Below, one piece after another: positions 44,599 to 55,160 of a stretch of DNA of 64,000 nucleotides. Origin of the DNA: Brachionus manjavacas (Eukaryota; Rotifera; Eurotatoria; Ploima; Brachionidae); assembly GCA_019054805.1 (NCBI GenBank), contig JAHQIY010000001.1, forward strand, positions 124,001-188,000, read 5' to 3'. Within the stretch, counting starts at the first letter, position 1. The number at the start of each line of letters is the position of its first letter. The notes under the pieces were generated by a model. That model did not search any database, was not told the origin of the DNA, and saw only the letters and a list, made by a program, of their open reading frames with translations. The translations under genes were made by a program, and so were the position numbers.

Positions 44599-45105
44599 CT
44601 TTGACTTTATAATTATTTTAGACTCAAGTCAAAGTCAGACTTTGACTTTAAAATTATTTTAGACTCAAGTCAAAGTCAGACTTTGACTTTGAAATAATTT
44701 TGAACTCAAGTCAAAGTCAGACTTTGACTTTGAAATAATTTTGAACTCAAGTCAAAGTCAGACTTTGACTTTGAAATAATTTTGAACTCAAGTCAAAGTC
44801 AGACTTTGACTTTATAATTATTTTAGACTCAAGTCAAAGTCAGACTTTGACTTTAAAATTATTTTAGACTCAAGTCAAAGTCAGACTTTGACTTTGAAAT
44901 AATTTTGAACTCAAGTCAAAGTCAGACTTTGACTTTGAAATAATTTTGAACTCAAGTCAAAGTCAGACTTTGACTTTGAAATAATTTTGAACTCAAGTCA
45001 AAGTCAGACTTTGACTTTGAAATAATTTTGAACTCAAGTCAAAGTCAGACTTTGACTTTGAAATAATTTTGAACTCAAGTCAAAGTCAGACTTTGACTTT
45101 GACTT
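44599..45105 (+). repeat. 41-bp minisatellite in the right end of the hAT element
   Basis: About twelve tandem copies of a 41-bp unit containing AAGTCAAAGTCAGACTTTGACTT, itself a near-perfect palindrome, separated by AATTATTTTAGACTC or AATAATTTTGAACTC. Two sub-types alternate in blocks. Confidence 0.95.
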
Positions 45106-45147
45106 TTGACGATTCTGACTTTAAAGTTTGACTTTTGACCAACTCTG

Positions 45148-46024
45148 CTAATGATATAAAAAAATTCCGAAATGAAGACAGTTTCCGGACTATTTTAAAT
45201 GCAATTTCAAATTTGAAGGAAGATTTTTTGTTTTGAATCTACTAAAGATTTGATTTTTTTCTTTAATTAGTAAATTGATTGTCATTTCTTTAGATTTAAA
45301 CATATAACTTGGATATTTGTTTTTCTTTTATTAATTTAAAGCTGCCGGTATATATATTGGTGACAAATAACAAATGGTTAGTTAATAACATATTTCCACC
45401 TAACTGTTTTTTCTTTTTTCCCTGAAAAATCAGACATTTAAAAATATGTATCCTGTTATTCTCTATTTCAATATGTCTAATCTCAATTTTTTTCTATTTT
45501 AACTTTTTTTTATTTTTTTTAATCTGAAGGAGCATTAGTTCGGTAACAATGAGATTTTTTTTTCATTTATAAAGCTTTAAAGTTCTTCTAATTTTGCCAT
45601 GTTCTTAAATCAGACTGACATTGTTGGAGTGAGGCTTTTTTTACAAAAAAATTAAAAAAAAATTAAACAATAAAAACATTAGCACAAATCTAATTAATCA
45701 TTTTAACTGGTATGTTTAATTGAATTTATTTAGTAATAAAAAAAATTAAATAAAAAATTGTCTATTCGTTTAAATAAAGTAGAAAAAATAAAAAAAAAAA
45801 TTTTTCAAAAAAGTCATTAAATCGAATAAAATGAAAATAATCACGGCCTCACTTTAGCAACAACGAAAAATTTATCTACATTAGACGAGGCCTAAATTAT
45901 ACACACACTTTCTCATTCAAATACATACATACATACATGAATGCATACATGCACGCTCATTGATGCGTACATGCATACAAACACACAAAGACTGTCAAAT
46001 TGGGGCCAAGTGTCGCAGCAGCAC
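45148..46024. other. Intergenic with a retrotransposon 3' end
   Basis: 45500-45550 contains AATCTGAAGGAGCATTAGTTCGG, a copy of the A/B/C-family 3' terminus. 45908-45995 is a CATA/CATG-rich simple repeat just past the stop codon of the next gene, presumably in its 3' UTR. Confidence 0.5.
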
Positions 46025-49003
46025 CTACTGAATTAGGCACTTGGTCTTGTCTTTTTTGATCTCGTCCTTGAACTTTTTCTTAATATCAGTGGGAAAGTCG
46101 GCCTTGGCCACATTGATCAAGTTGGCCGAGGCGTTCTCAATGGCCGACAACTTGCTCAAATCGAGCGTTTCGCCCGGTACGTTCAACATTTTGGCCGATT
46201 TTTTGACACTCGCCTGCAAATTGTTACTAGACCTGAGAGTCGATGTGACAAAGTTTTCTCTGGACACTTTGTTGGCGGTTGGTTTGTGGTCGGTGAGGGC
46301 AGGCGCTATGGTCAAGTCGAGCTTGCCGTTGAGCAGCTTTTTTCTCTTGGCCGTCAAGTAGGCGGCTGTCGAGTTGTCCGAATAGATGGGAGTGGAATTG
46401 TTGGGCAACTCGACACTGGGGCCAGCAGTCACACTAGCGCTAGAGTCCAAGTTGGCAATGTTATTGAACACCTTGAGCTCATTGTAGATCTTGTTATTCT
46501 TGAGCAAGTACTCGTTGGAGTGAATGTGCACGGGCCGCAGTGACAAAGGCAATTGGTGCGCTGTTTTAAGCTCGGGCAACAACGGCTTCTTAAAAGTAAC
46601 ATAATCACTTGTCTTGTTCTTGTGCAGCGTTTCGTTCTTGAACACGGACATTTCGTCGTCCACAAACACATCCTCTTTGCCCACTTGACTTGACACTTGG
46701 CTCGACACACTGTTGTTTATGATCAAATTAACCTTGGGCTTCTGGCTCTTGTCATCTAAATCTGCACCATTTGCGTCATCATCATCATCATCGTCATCGT
46801 CATCGTCATCGTCATCATCATCTAAATCTTCGTTGTCATTGTTGTCATCATTGTCGTCATCATCGGACGAGTCTATTTGAATGTTGGTGTTGTCCTTGTC
46901 GTAGTAGAGACTGGACAAGGTGATGTGTGGTTGTGTTAGGGTGTCGTCAATTTTTTTGTCCGATCGGGCGCAGCCAGCTGCCAGCCTAGACGCATTGCTG
47001 TAAAATTCGAGTGTTTTCTCGAATTCTTTGACAACTTTGAAGTGTGACTTGAGCTCGTGTTCGTCGGGGTTGAGCGACGACACGGACGCGTCGAGATGGT
47101 TGAACTCGCTGTGCTCGGGCGACTCGACCCGGTTGGTGGAGCCGCGCGGCCTCGCCTCGTTCAGCTCGTAGCGTTCGGCCTCGACGTCGTCGTCGACCGT
47201 GTCGGCAGCGTCCGAGCGCCGCCGGGTCAGGTGCGGCGACAAGCGCAGCTTTTTGCTGCTCGGCTGCTCGCTGCCCGACGACGAGCTGGAGCTCGAGCTG
47301 ACGCACGTCAACTCGGTGAGGCAAAGTTGAGTGGAGGTTTTGAGCGGCCGAGCGACCAGCGTCTCTTTTGACTTGATCTCTTTCATTGAGCTTGTGTGCT
47401 TGGCGTAGACGTTTTTGGCGCGCGACAACGTGAGCGACGTGCGCCGATGATGCTCGTTCATGGACGCGTACTTGGACAAGCGTTTGGTGCGCGACAAACT
47501 GTGGTGAATGCACTCGACGTTGGACGCGAGACCGGCGCTCGATTTGGAGTGCTGAGCTTGAAAATGGGCCTTGAGACACTTGCGGCTGCAGTAGGCGAGC
47601 GCCCCCTTGTCGTTGTAGTTGTCTTTGTAGTTGTCTTTGAGGCAGCACCGGTCACACTCTCTGAACTGCTTGAATCGGGTCTCTTCGTTGTGGCAGAGCG
47701 CTTGGGCACACACACGGGACACGTGGTGCTGCGCGGTCGACTGTGCGCCGCTCTTCACGTAGAGCGCGCGCATCAAGTGGTTCAACGCGTACGATATGCC
47801 CGGCTCCACGCGGCTAAACTCGCTCTTGGCGCCGTACTTTTTGTACAGCTGAATGACGAGCTGTTTGAAGGGCTTGTGGTAGCGGTAGAAGAACTTCATG
47901 TTGGCGTCGTTGCGCAGCAGCTCGGTGATGGTCATTAGAGTGTGGGCGAGCGAGTGTTTGTTGGTGTGCTGCTCGGCGTAGAATATGTGATTGATGGCGG
48001 AGGGCTGGCCGAGCGGATAGGCGCCCACCGCCTTCAGCAGCACGATCATGCAGTAGTTGATGAGGCGCACTTTGGCCTTGTCGGACCACAGGCGGCTGTA
48101 CTCGGCGTCGCCCAGCATCACCGTCAAACTCTGCATGCCGATGAACTCGAACTTGACAAAGAAGGGCAAGTGCTCGGCGCACTCGGTGTACAGGCGATTT
48201 TCGAACGCGTCCACCACAAAGTCAATGAACTGCATGTCGACCAGCCTGGAGTAGGCGGCCTGCATGCGCTCGGTGAGCATTACTTTGAGCAGCCGGATGA
48301 GCACGCTGAGAGCGGGTATTTTGTCGGACACGATGTCGCCGTCGCGGATCATCATGAGCAAGTGGTCCAGGAACCAGCTCTGGTAGACGAGTATTGTGTG
48401 GCCCACTCGGGGCACAGTGGCCACGTTGGCGATCAGATCCAGGCACTTTTGCCGCACCATGGGCAGCACCGGCTTCCGGTACATGAGAAAGACGACCTCG
48501 AGGCCGTTTTGGTCGATTATCTGCTTGACTAGCAGCTCGAACACCACGTAGAAGTCGACGCGGTCTTTCTTGCTCAACAGCTCGAAGCCCGCCCTTATGA
48601 ACGAGTGCGGGTAGCGTTTGAATTGGAGGTCGCGGTACGTGTAGTTGACTGTCTCGGAGCGGCTCAGGCCGTACAGCAGCTGGGTTAGGTTGAAGAGGGC
48701 TTCGAGCTGGCGCAGCGATGTGACGCTCAGCTTTTGATCGGTGGAGTGTGTGTGCGCTTCGGTGTAGGGCAGGGACGGGTCCCAGATCGAGTCGCTGGTC
48801 TCGCTTTCTTTGAGGGTGAGGGCGCGCAGCAGTTTGTCCGCGTCGAACGTGTCCAAGTCGGGGAACGAGCACCAGCCGTCGCCCAAGTGAACCACCACTC
48901 TGTCGTCCAGGCCCTGCGGCAACGACGACGAGTTGACCGGCGTCGCTGCCAAGCTGGCTTTGATGCTGCTGTTCGAGCGTTTTTGCTTTGTTCCTGTGTT
49001 CAT
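46025..49003 (-). CDS. 992-residue protein with MYND-like finger and helical-repeat N-terminus
   Basis: A single uninterrupted ORF. Residues about 60-440 are leucine-rich and look like an all-helical (armadillo-type) fold, with no signal peptide or membrane span. Residues 450-485 form a MYND-like zinc site: C450, C453/C454, then YCSRKC (C472, C476) and H480/H485. The usual central cysteine pair is missing or replaced by a KDNYKDNYNDKG insert. The C-terminal half is low-complexity: serine runs near 575, and an aspartate tract within about 712-752. It ends KDEIKKDKTKCLIQ. MYND fingers usually bind proline-rich protein partners. The gene is far richer in GC, especially toward its 5' end, than anything else here, which also creates long false ORFs on the other strand. 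I do not recognise an orthologue. Confidence 0.8.
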   Translation of the reverse strand: MNTGTKQKRSNSSIKASLAATPVNSSSLPQGLDDRVVVHLGDGWCSFPDLDTFDADKLLRALTLKESETSDSIWDPSLPYTEAHTHSTDQKLSVTSLRQLEALFNLTQLLYGLSRSETVNYTYRDLQFKRYPHSFIRAGFELLSKKDRVDFYVVFELLVKQIIDQNGLEVVFLMYRKPVLPMVRQKCLDLIANVATVPRVGHTILVYQSWFLDHLLMMIRDGDIVSDKIPALSVLIRLLKVMLTERMQAAYSRLVDMQFIDFVVDAFENRLYTECAEHLPFFVKFEFIGMQSLTVMLGDAEYSRLWSDKAKVRLINYCMIVLLKAVGAYPLGQPSAINHIFYAEQHTNKHSLAHTLMTITELLRNDANMKFFYRYHKPFKQLVIQLYKKYGAKSEFSRVEPGISYALNHLMRALYVKSGAQSTAQHHVSRVCAQALCHNEETRFKQFRECDRCCLKDNYKDNYNDKGALAYCSRKCLKAHFQAQHSKSSAGLASNVECIHHSLSRTKRLSKYASMNEHHRRTSLTLSRAKNVYAKHTSSMKEIKSKETLVARPLKTSTQLCLTELTCVSSSSSSSSGSEQPSSKKLRLSPHLTRRRSDAADTVDDDVEAERYELNEARPRGSTNRVESPEHSEFNHLDASVSSLNPDEHELKSHFKVVKEFEKTLEFYSNASRLAAGCARSDKKIDDTLTQPHITLSSLYYDKDNTNIQIDSSDDDDNDDNNDNEDLDDDDDDDDDDDDDDDDANGADLDDKSQKPKVNLIINNSVSSQVSSQVGKEDVFVDDEMSVFKNETLHKNKTSDYVTFKKPLLPELKTAHQLPLSLRPVHIHSNEYLLKNNKIYNELKVFNNIANLDSSASVTAGPSVELPNNSTPIYSDNSTAAYLTAKRKKLLNGKLDLTIAPALTDHKPTANKVSRENFVTSTLRSSNNLQASVKKSAKMLNVPGETLDLSKLSAIENASANLINVAKADFPTDIKKKFKDEIKKDKTKCLIQ

Positions 49004-49032
49004 TCCTCTCTCTCTATCTCTCTCTGTTTATC
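49004..49032 (-). promoter_or_regulatory. GA-repeat immediately upstream of the start codon
   Basis: On the coding strand, 29 bases just before the ATG are almost pure GAGAGA (interrupted by ATA and AACA). It could be 5' UTR or a GAGA-factor-like promoter tract; the sequence does not decide. Confidence 0.45.
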
Positions 49033-49599
49033 TGTGTGACTGCGAGTTTGTCGGCTTTTGTTTAAATGATGATCATTGTTTTAAATTGACAATCGGATTT
49101 TATTTTATTATTGCTACACAAAGTAACTAATCTTTTAGAAGATTCGAATAGAGCGCTTAGTGCTTCAAATTTTTGCTCTTGTTTGTCAGAAAGTTCAAGT
49201 CATTCGCGTGCAACAATTAAGTTAACATTTGGACGTGTCCTTGAAAATGTCTTGGAAAAAAAAGCGAAAATCAGCCAAATGGATTTTTATTTTTTACACT
49301 TGGAAAATTTTCCAAATATACAATTTGACTAATTTAAATTAATTGAAATTTTTTTTTCAGTGGGATTTTTTTTTCTGCACCGATCATCAGATATTTTCTG
49401 ACGGGGGTAAATTAAAATAAAATCGATTATAATAAATTGATTAAAATAGCAAAGGTTAAAAAAAGCAAATCAATTAAAATTATCTTAAAGAAAAAAGTGT
49501 TTAATATTCTAAAATGAACGAAAGATTATCAAAAATTGACTTGAAGCTATCTATTGAATAATCCTTGATAATTTCTTCAATTCTTTTATCTAATAATGC

Positions 49600-50575
49600 A
49601 TAAGCCGGCTAACAAAACAAATAATGAATACTCTCTGCTTTTCGCAGATGATCTAGTTACATTCTTCATTTACAACAAGAAGGGGAACCTAGAAAAAAAG
49701 ATAAATAAATACACCAACGAACTAGAACAATGGCTTATTAAGTGGAAAATGAAGATATCAGTTGAAAAGTCGTGTTCAGCAGTCTTTTCTAAGCACAAAA
49801 GATATTTTTAACTTAAAATTTTATGGAAACAGAATAATGAACCAAAAAGAAATCAAGTTTCTTGGTATAAAATTTGATTCCAAATTAAATTTTAATAAAT
49901 TAGTAGACGAAATTAAAGAACGGTGCAATTAAAGGCTAAATATTATTAAGATATTGTCAAACAAAAAATGGGGTCTTAATCAAACACTAGGAAATTAAAA
50001 TAATTCATTGTTTGGACTAATTTTAGACTTTTCTTTTCCTTTCTTGAATTCATTTTCAGAAAATAATATCAAAAAACTACAGCAGTAGATCTATCCTTAA
50101 GTTAAAATATGATACTCCCTCCAACATCGTGCATCATGAAGCTTTTAATAAACTAAAATTACTAACAGTCTCGAATCGTCTTTTTGAGTTGAGTGAGAGA
50201 TATGTTGGGACAGGACTGAGCCATTCTATTCCATTGTTCGAAAGACTGGTGAAGGAATACAAAGAAGGTTTCGAATCGAGATATATTGAATACCCAACTC
50301 CATTGTGTAATTGCTACCTTACTATTTCTTCTTTTTTTCCTGAATCTTAAACTATTTAAACATGTGCCACATGTAACAATCTTTTCCAATTTATGTCTTT
50401 TCAACTTTTATTTTTTTAGCTTATTTACTCTATTTTGATTCTTTCTTTTTTATCTAATTTTATTAACTTTAATTTTTATTTTTATTTTATTATTTTCTCA
50501 TTATATTATTTTTTAACTTATTCTGAAGGAGCTTTAGCTCGGTACAGAAAACAAACAAATAAAAAAAATAAATAA
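49600..50575 (+). pseudogene. Non-LTR retrotransposon copy B, with 3' terminus
   Basis: Starts inside the RT C domain (NNEYSLLFADDLVTFFIYNKKG) and continues through QWLIKWKMKISVEKSCSAVF and KFLGIKFDSKLNF. A stop TAA follows in TGCAATTAAAGG, then a deletion. The C-terminal region (HHEAFNKLKLLTVSNRLFEL) resumes at 50125-50350. The 3' UTR ends in CTGAAGGAGCTTTAGCTCGGTACAG and AAATAAATAAATAA at about 50522-50577. Confidence 0.85.
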
Positions 50576-50749
50576 ATAATAGGTAATAGTATAGCATTTG
50601 GCATCACAATTTTTCTCCACACAACGCCAGTTGATTTTACCATCACTTTTGCTATAACTCCGAAAAAAAAGCTATTAAAAGATAACTGTGGATGAAGCTT
50701 TTGTGATGCTGTCACTTTTCCTTTATTTAATGTTATTTTATCGATAATA

Positions 50750-50840
50750 TTTTTTATTTTCTTTTTTTTTTAATTTTTTTAATCCGAATGAGCTTAAGCT
50801 CGGTACAGATATACAAATAAAAAAATAAATAATAATTAAT
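50750..50840 (+). repeat. Second retrotransposon 3' end
   Basis: AATCCGAATGAGCTTAAGCTCGG then TACAGATATACAAATAAAAAAATAAATAATAATT: another copy of the same 3' terminus, only about 250 bp downstream of copy B's. Confidence 0.65.
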
Positions 50841-51559
50841 ATAGAGCCTTTTCTGACAAAAAATTTTTAATCTCTATAAAAACTATTCATTTCAATTAAA
50901 TAAAAATAAAAATTTACATTTAATTTTTGTTGGTGACTTTTGATATATTTTGATAAATAATTTTTCATTCTTTTATTTTCAAAATTTGAACAATCAAAAA
51001 ATTTCCATTTCAAATTTATTCATTCAAATTCAAATTTAAATTTTTGAAAAAAGTTTTTCGGATTTATAAAAATATTTTCTTTTCAAAATAAAAAATCACT
51101 CACTTTGACTTTTTGAATTGTTTTTATTGAAATAATATACTCATGGTTCGGAACCCGGTGAGGGAAAATTTTTTTTCATTTAATACGCATACTTAAACCA
51201 ATGCTATGGTATTAGGTCTTATCAATTTTGGTTTGCATCCAACACTATTTAGAGAGCAAAAACTCTTACTTCTTCAACTTTCTTCATCTTATTTTCCTCA
51301 CATTTCATTTTCGTTTATTAAGTTTTGCTTTCCAATAGGTAGCCCGAGTTGAATTAAACTGGTTACTTGAGGAATTGTTGATTGATTATAAAAAAATAGC
51401 CTTTAAGATATATCCTTTTATCATGCCGATTTGAAGATATTAAATTCAATTTTTCATTACTATATTAGTATTTTGTTCGCAAGTTTTAACAACATTTTAA
51501 TGGGTTTTTCACGTGGTAAAAATAAAATTTTGTCATCTAAAAAATTAGGATTCTAATTT
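50841..51559. other. Intergenic, one unassigned open stretch
   Basis: 51201-51345 reads in one frame as AMVLGLINFGLHPTLFREQK and onward with a splice-like GTAGCC after it, but has no recognisable family. The rest is AT-rich and featureless. Confidence 0.3.
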
Positions 51560-52560
51560 TTGAACCAAGTATCAAATAGGTATTTAGGGATGAAATTTGA
51601 TCAAAAGAAACTAACAAATAATGAATACTCTCTGCTTTTTGCAGATGATCTAGTTACATTCTTCATTTACAACAAGAAGGGGAACCTAGAAAAAAAGATA
51701 ATTAAATACACCAACGAACTAGAACAATGGCTTATTAAGTGGAAAATGAAGATATTAGTTGAAAAGTCGTGTTCAGCAGTCTTTTCTAAGCACAAAAGAT
51801 ATTTTTAACTTAAAAATTTATGGAAACAGAATAATGAACCAAAAAGAAATCAAGTTTCTTGGTATAAAATTTGATTCTAAATTAAATTTTAATAAATTAG
51901 TAGACGAAATTAAAGAACGGTGCAATTAAAGGCTAAATATTATCAAGATATTTTCAAACAAAAAACGGGGTCTTGATCAAAATACACTAAGAAATTTATA
52001 TGAATACGTATTTGAGTTTTTAAGAAAAGATTACAAGATATTTGATAGAGAGAATACGTCTTTTATTATCAAAAGTTATCAAAAGTAGAAGATCTGACTC
52101 ATATAAATTGCACTGAATATGATTTAATATTCAGTGTTACTTCGATTGAATGGTGCCTTGAATCTAACAACAATGGACTAACCGACTTGATAAAATACTA
52201 TTTTTATTTAATAGAATATTGTATGTTGAATTATCTTAATCATTTTTTTGTATATAACAAACTGAATTTTTTACTTAATTGTAAAATGGATATTTAATTT
52301 TCTATTAATTTTTATTTCAATTTGTCCATGGGACTTAAACTTTTATTAAATAAATAAAATAAATCTTTAGTCGGATCGATTTTAGACTTTTCTTTTCCTT
52401 GCTTGAATTCATTTTTAGTAAACAATATCAAAAAATTACAAGCAATTTAGCTTACTTTGCTTTATTTTTATTTTATTTATTTTTTTATAACTTAATCTGA
52501 AGAAGCTCTAAATCGGTACAGAAAACAAACAAATAAAAAAAAATATATAATATGATATTC
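51560..52560 (+). pseudogene. Non-LTR retrotransposon copy C, interrupted
   Basis: 51615-51985 matches copy B at most positions, including the same stop (TGCAATTAAAGG). It is then broken at about 51996. Family sequence resumes near 52365 (TCTTTAGTCGGATCGATTTTAGAC) and ends in CTGAAGAAGCTCTAAATCGGTACAG with an A-rich tail. The insert between is listed separately. Confidence 0.8.
51996..52365 (+). mobile_element. Insert in copy C: 3' end of another retroelement or mRNA
   Basis: Contains a coherent frame (HINCTEYDLIFSVTSIEWCL ... LLNCKMDI, stop at about 52300), then CCATGGGACTTAAAC and a tail of AAATAAATAAAATAAA. The 3' layout resembles that at 52880-52965, so a distinct non-LTR family is likely. 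Confidence 0.5.
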
Positions 52561-52879
52561 TCCACAAATAATTATTCATTTTCCCAATTAGTTTGTAGAA
52601 ATGTCCAGCACGCCAAAGTTTATCAAATGCTTTCCTGGCATCAAAGCTCAAAAATCGTTGCTATTCAAGTCGAAACATTGATAGGAGTAAAATAATTGAG
52701 ATGAAATTGGCGATGAAGGCTTTAAGAATTTATTAATTTTGTAAAATTACTTTCAGGTGTCGTATTTGGATGTGATTGATTATCAAATAAGGAATTGTAA
52801 TTCGTATAAAATCCTTAAATTTCATATCATTTTTTAAACTATTAAATGATCTACTGAAAATAGACTTTTATGCGTAATC

Positions 52880-52965
52880 ATAATTTGTACATAGATTTTT
52901 ATTTTTTTTATTTTTTTTTGTATCTTTTTTGCCTATGAGTCTTAGAACTAATAAATAATAATAAA
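52880..52965 (+). repeat. 3' end of a further non-LTR element
   Basis: TTTTTGCCTATGAGTCTTAGAAC followed by TAATAAATAATAATAAAAATAA, similar to the 3' end of the insert at 51996-52365. Confidence 0.45.
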
Positions 52966-53474
52966 AATAATATCATCAATGTATTCTGAAATTGCGAATA
53001 TTTAATCCAAAAATATATGTCTGCAAAAAATCTGCAATGTAATTGCACAATTGATTGGAATACTTTTTAATGGCGTGCAAAATACAGAAAATTGCAGAGT
53101 ATTTTGTAGACTTATTTTACTGCATTAAGCAAATTTGCCTATAATTAAGCATTTTATAGAACTTAATAATCTCTTTTATTAAATTTTTATTAAATTCAAG
53201 TTTTTCTGAATTGAAAAGATCAAATTCAAACGAAATTCACAATTTCTTTAAAAAGAATGCTATTTTTCATGCTATAATTTTTTAATTCTGTGCTACAATT
53301 AAATCTAAGAATCAAAAGTAATACCACGCAAAATCAAAAAATACATGGTGTTGCCAACTAAAAAAAATCTTTAATGAATGAAATAAGTGATAAGATTGAT
53401 TGATTTATACTTGAGATTCTAAATTAAAAATTATAAAAAAATAGAACATAATAATAAAAATCTATTGAACATTA

Positions 53475-53910
53475 TTTGGTCAATAATTCAAGAAAATCTC
53501 TTCGATAATTTTTTAGTAGTAGTAGTGGTAAAAATATGTGATGGAGTTGAAACGTGTAGACAATTTTTGATAAGTTCTCCTTTAAACATCTTTGTGTGGC
53601 CTCTTAGCTTGAAATTATTTCTTTCAGCATATCTAATTCCCCTTTCCAACCTGATATATTCAAGATTGTTGATTATTTTAAAAAATTTGTATTAAATCGC
53701 CCCTTATTCTTCTAGTATTCAGTGATGTTAGTTTAATTCTACGCAATCTCTCCTCATACTCACAGGTTTTTGAAGTTTGGAATCATCTTAGTTGCTCTTC
53801 GCTGTACTTTTTCAAGTTCCTTTCTATCTTTTTCCAAGTTCGATTCCAAACACTAACTCCATTTTCTATGAGAGGTCTCAACAATGATGCATAAAGTAAC
53901 TTAAATACAC
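53475..53910 (-). pseudogene. CR1-like RT C-terminal remnant
   Basis: Minus-strand frames give LLYASLLRPLIENGVSVWN, EYEERLRRIKLTSLNTRR and RGDLIQIF, then a decayed tail, in the order found at the end of CR1-like reverse transcriptases. It is related to the fragment at 24840-25600, which has the same RRLRGD motif. Stops and frameshifts throughout. Confidence 0.75.
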
Positions 53911-54279
53911 CCAGTCACAACCAAAATAATGTTTCATAGAGGAATTAGTGAAGTTCATCGAAAAATCATCAAATAACCCACTGATTTTACGATGAGACTA
54001 TTAAATCCCCAATCAGAAGTCATATTTTTGTTAGATACTAACAAAATATTAAAAAAATAGGGGGAGTCACTATTTGAAACACTTAAACACTGGGAAAATT
54101 CAAGTTTGTTGGAATAAAAATTACAAATAATTAAAAAAAAAAATTATTGCGCTTTTCTATTAACAAAATTTTTGAAAAATAATTTGTTTTACAGAATTGT
54201 AAATAATAATTGATTTTTTCTAAAATTTAAAAATGGTTACATTTATTTAAGTTTTCGAAATATTGTGTAAATTTTAAGT

Positions 54280-54730
54280 CCGTGTTCGATATGTTGATTA
54301 CGATGAAAATGATCATAATGAAGCAGTTAATAGTGAAGACGAATATTTAAACGACGATGCAAACTTTCTAAATATCCAAATAGGAATCAAAAATGTACCA
54401 AGTTACTTATGTGCTGGTCACAAACTTAACTACACGCAACCTATAATCCGAATCTAGAAATTGGAGATGGAAAGAAACTAATTTTTAGATCTAATTAGAG
54501 ATCAAACAGAGCTTCAAAAATCCAAAAAAAAATTTTGGAGCACAAATTCTTCCAGACTCCCTATTTTGAGCTCAGTAGTGAAAAAATTGTTTTCAATTCC
54601 AGCGTCTTCTGCATTTGTTGAAAGATATTTTTGGTATTTGTGGAGTTGTCATCAGTAAAAGAAATCAAAATATAAAATTTAAAAACTTTATATGTAAAAC
54701 TGTATTAAAAGTAAATGTGGATTTATTCTA
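54280..54730 (+). pseudogene. hAT transposase C-terminal remnant
   Basis: LPILSSVVKKLFSIPASSAFVERYF is the hAT dimerisation motif (IPASSAxVERxFS). FGICGVVISKRNQNIK follows in the next frame. Upstream, an acidic stretch and VPSYLCAGHKLN echo the CAxHxLNL region just after the catalytic core, so the middle has been deleted. Confidence 0.75.
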
Positions 54731-55009
54731 AAAAACTTAACTAAAAATACTTTTAATATTACAATTTATTTTTTTTAATTAAATTACTTTATTATTAAAA
54801 AAAAATTATTTATCTAAGCATCGATAAATTATAAAAAATAATAAATAAATAAATTTATTTTATTTTATTTAGTTTAGTTTTGTAAATTTATCTCTAATTC
54901 TCGATTCAAGCTTTCTTTTTCCACGTCTCCGTATGTAAATAATTTTTTTGACATTATTGTACTGGTAAAATTAATTTTAAAATAACCTATAATTTTACTT
55001 TAGTAATGC

Positions 55010-55160
55010 CACACTTAAATTTTTTAGGTGTTCAAGTTTTTTGAACCAAGTGTAACACTTGAATTTTTCAAGTATTCAAGTTTGAGTGTAGAGTGTAAGT
55101 GTAACACTCACACTCACACTCAACACTTGGTTTTTTCAAGTGTGTTTGTATTCTAATCAT
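55010..55160. repeat. Dense CAAGTGT/ACACTTG repeat cluster
   Basis: About 140 bp packed with both orientations of CAAGTGT(AA)CACTTG and with ACACTCACACTCACACTC. It may be the subterminal region of a decayed transposon, possibly that of the hAT remnant just upstream. A second small cluster of ATCGATG words lies at 55390-55530. Confidence 0.5.

Larger units (their letters stand above)
40361..45147 (-). mobile_element. hAT transposon, 4.79 kb, with exact 8-bp target duplication
   Basis: Left end CAGTGATGGTCAAAAGTC and right end GACTTTTGACCAACTCTG are imperfect inverted copies. They are flanked by identical CTAATGAT at 40353-40360 and 45148-45155. Subterminal minisatellites occupy both ends. The interior carries exons of a hAT transposase on the minus strand: a possible first exon (44262-44053), a BED finger exon and two catalytic-region exons. 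The C-terminal dimerisation domain was not found, so the element is probably non-autonomous today. A palindromic MITE is nested at 41490-41830. Confidence 0.88.

Noticed and set aside
44599..45105. Centromeric or telomeric satellite
   Set aside because: The array is short, differs from known telomere units, and is inside a transposon with an exact target duplication.
46986..48872. Several long ORFs overlapping the 992-residue gene in other frames and on the other strand (for example 47942-48532 + and 48872-48222 -)
   Set aside because: They follow from high GC and few stop codons in this gene. Their products are Arg/Gln/Val/His-rich without domain sense, while the 992-residue frame has a coherent finger and helical region.
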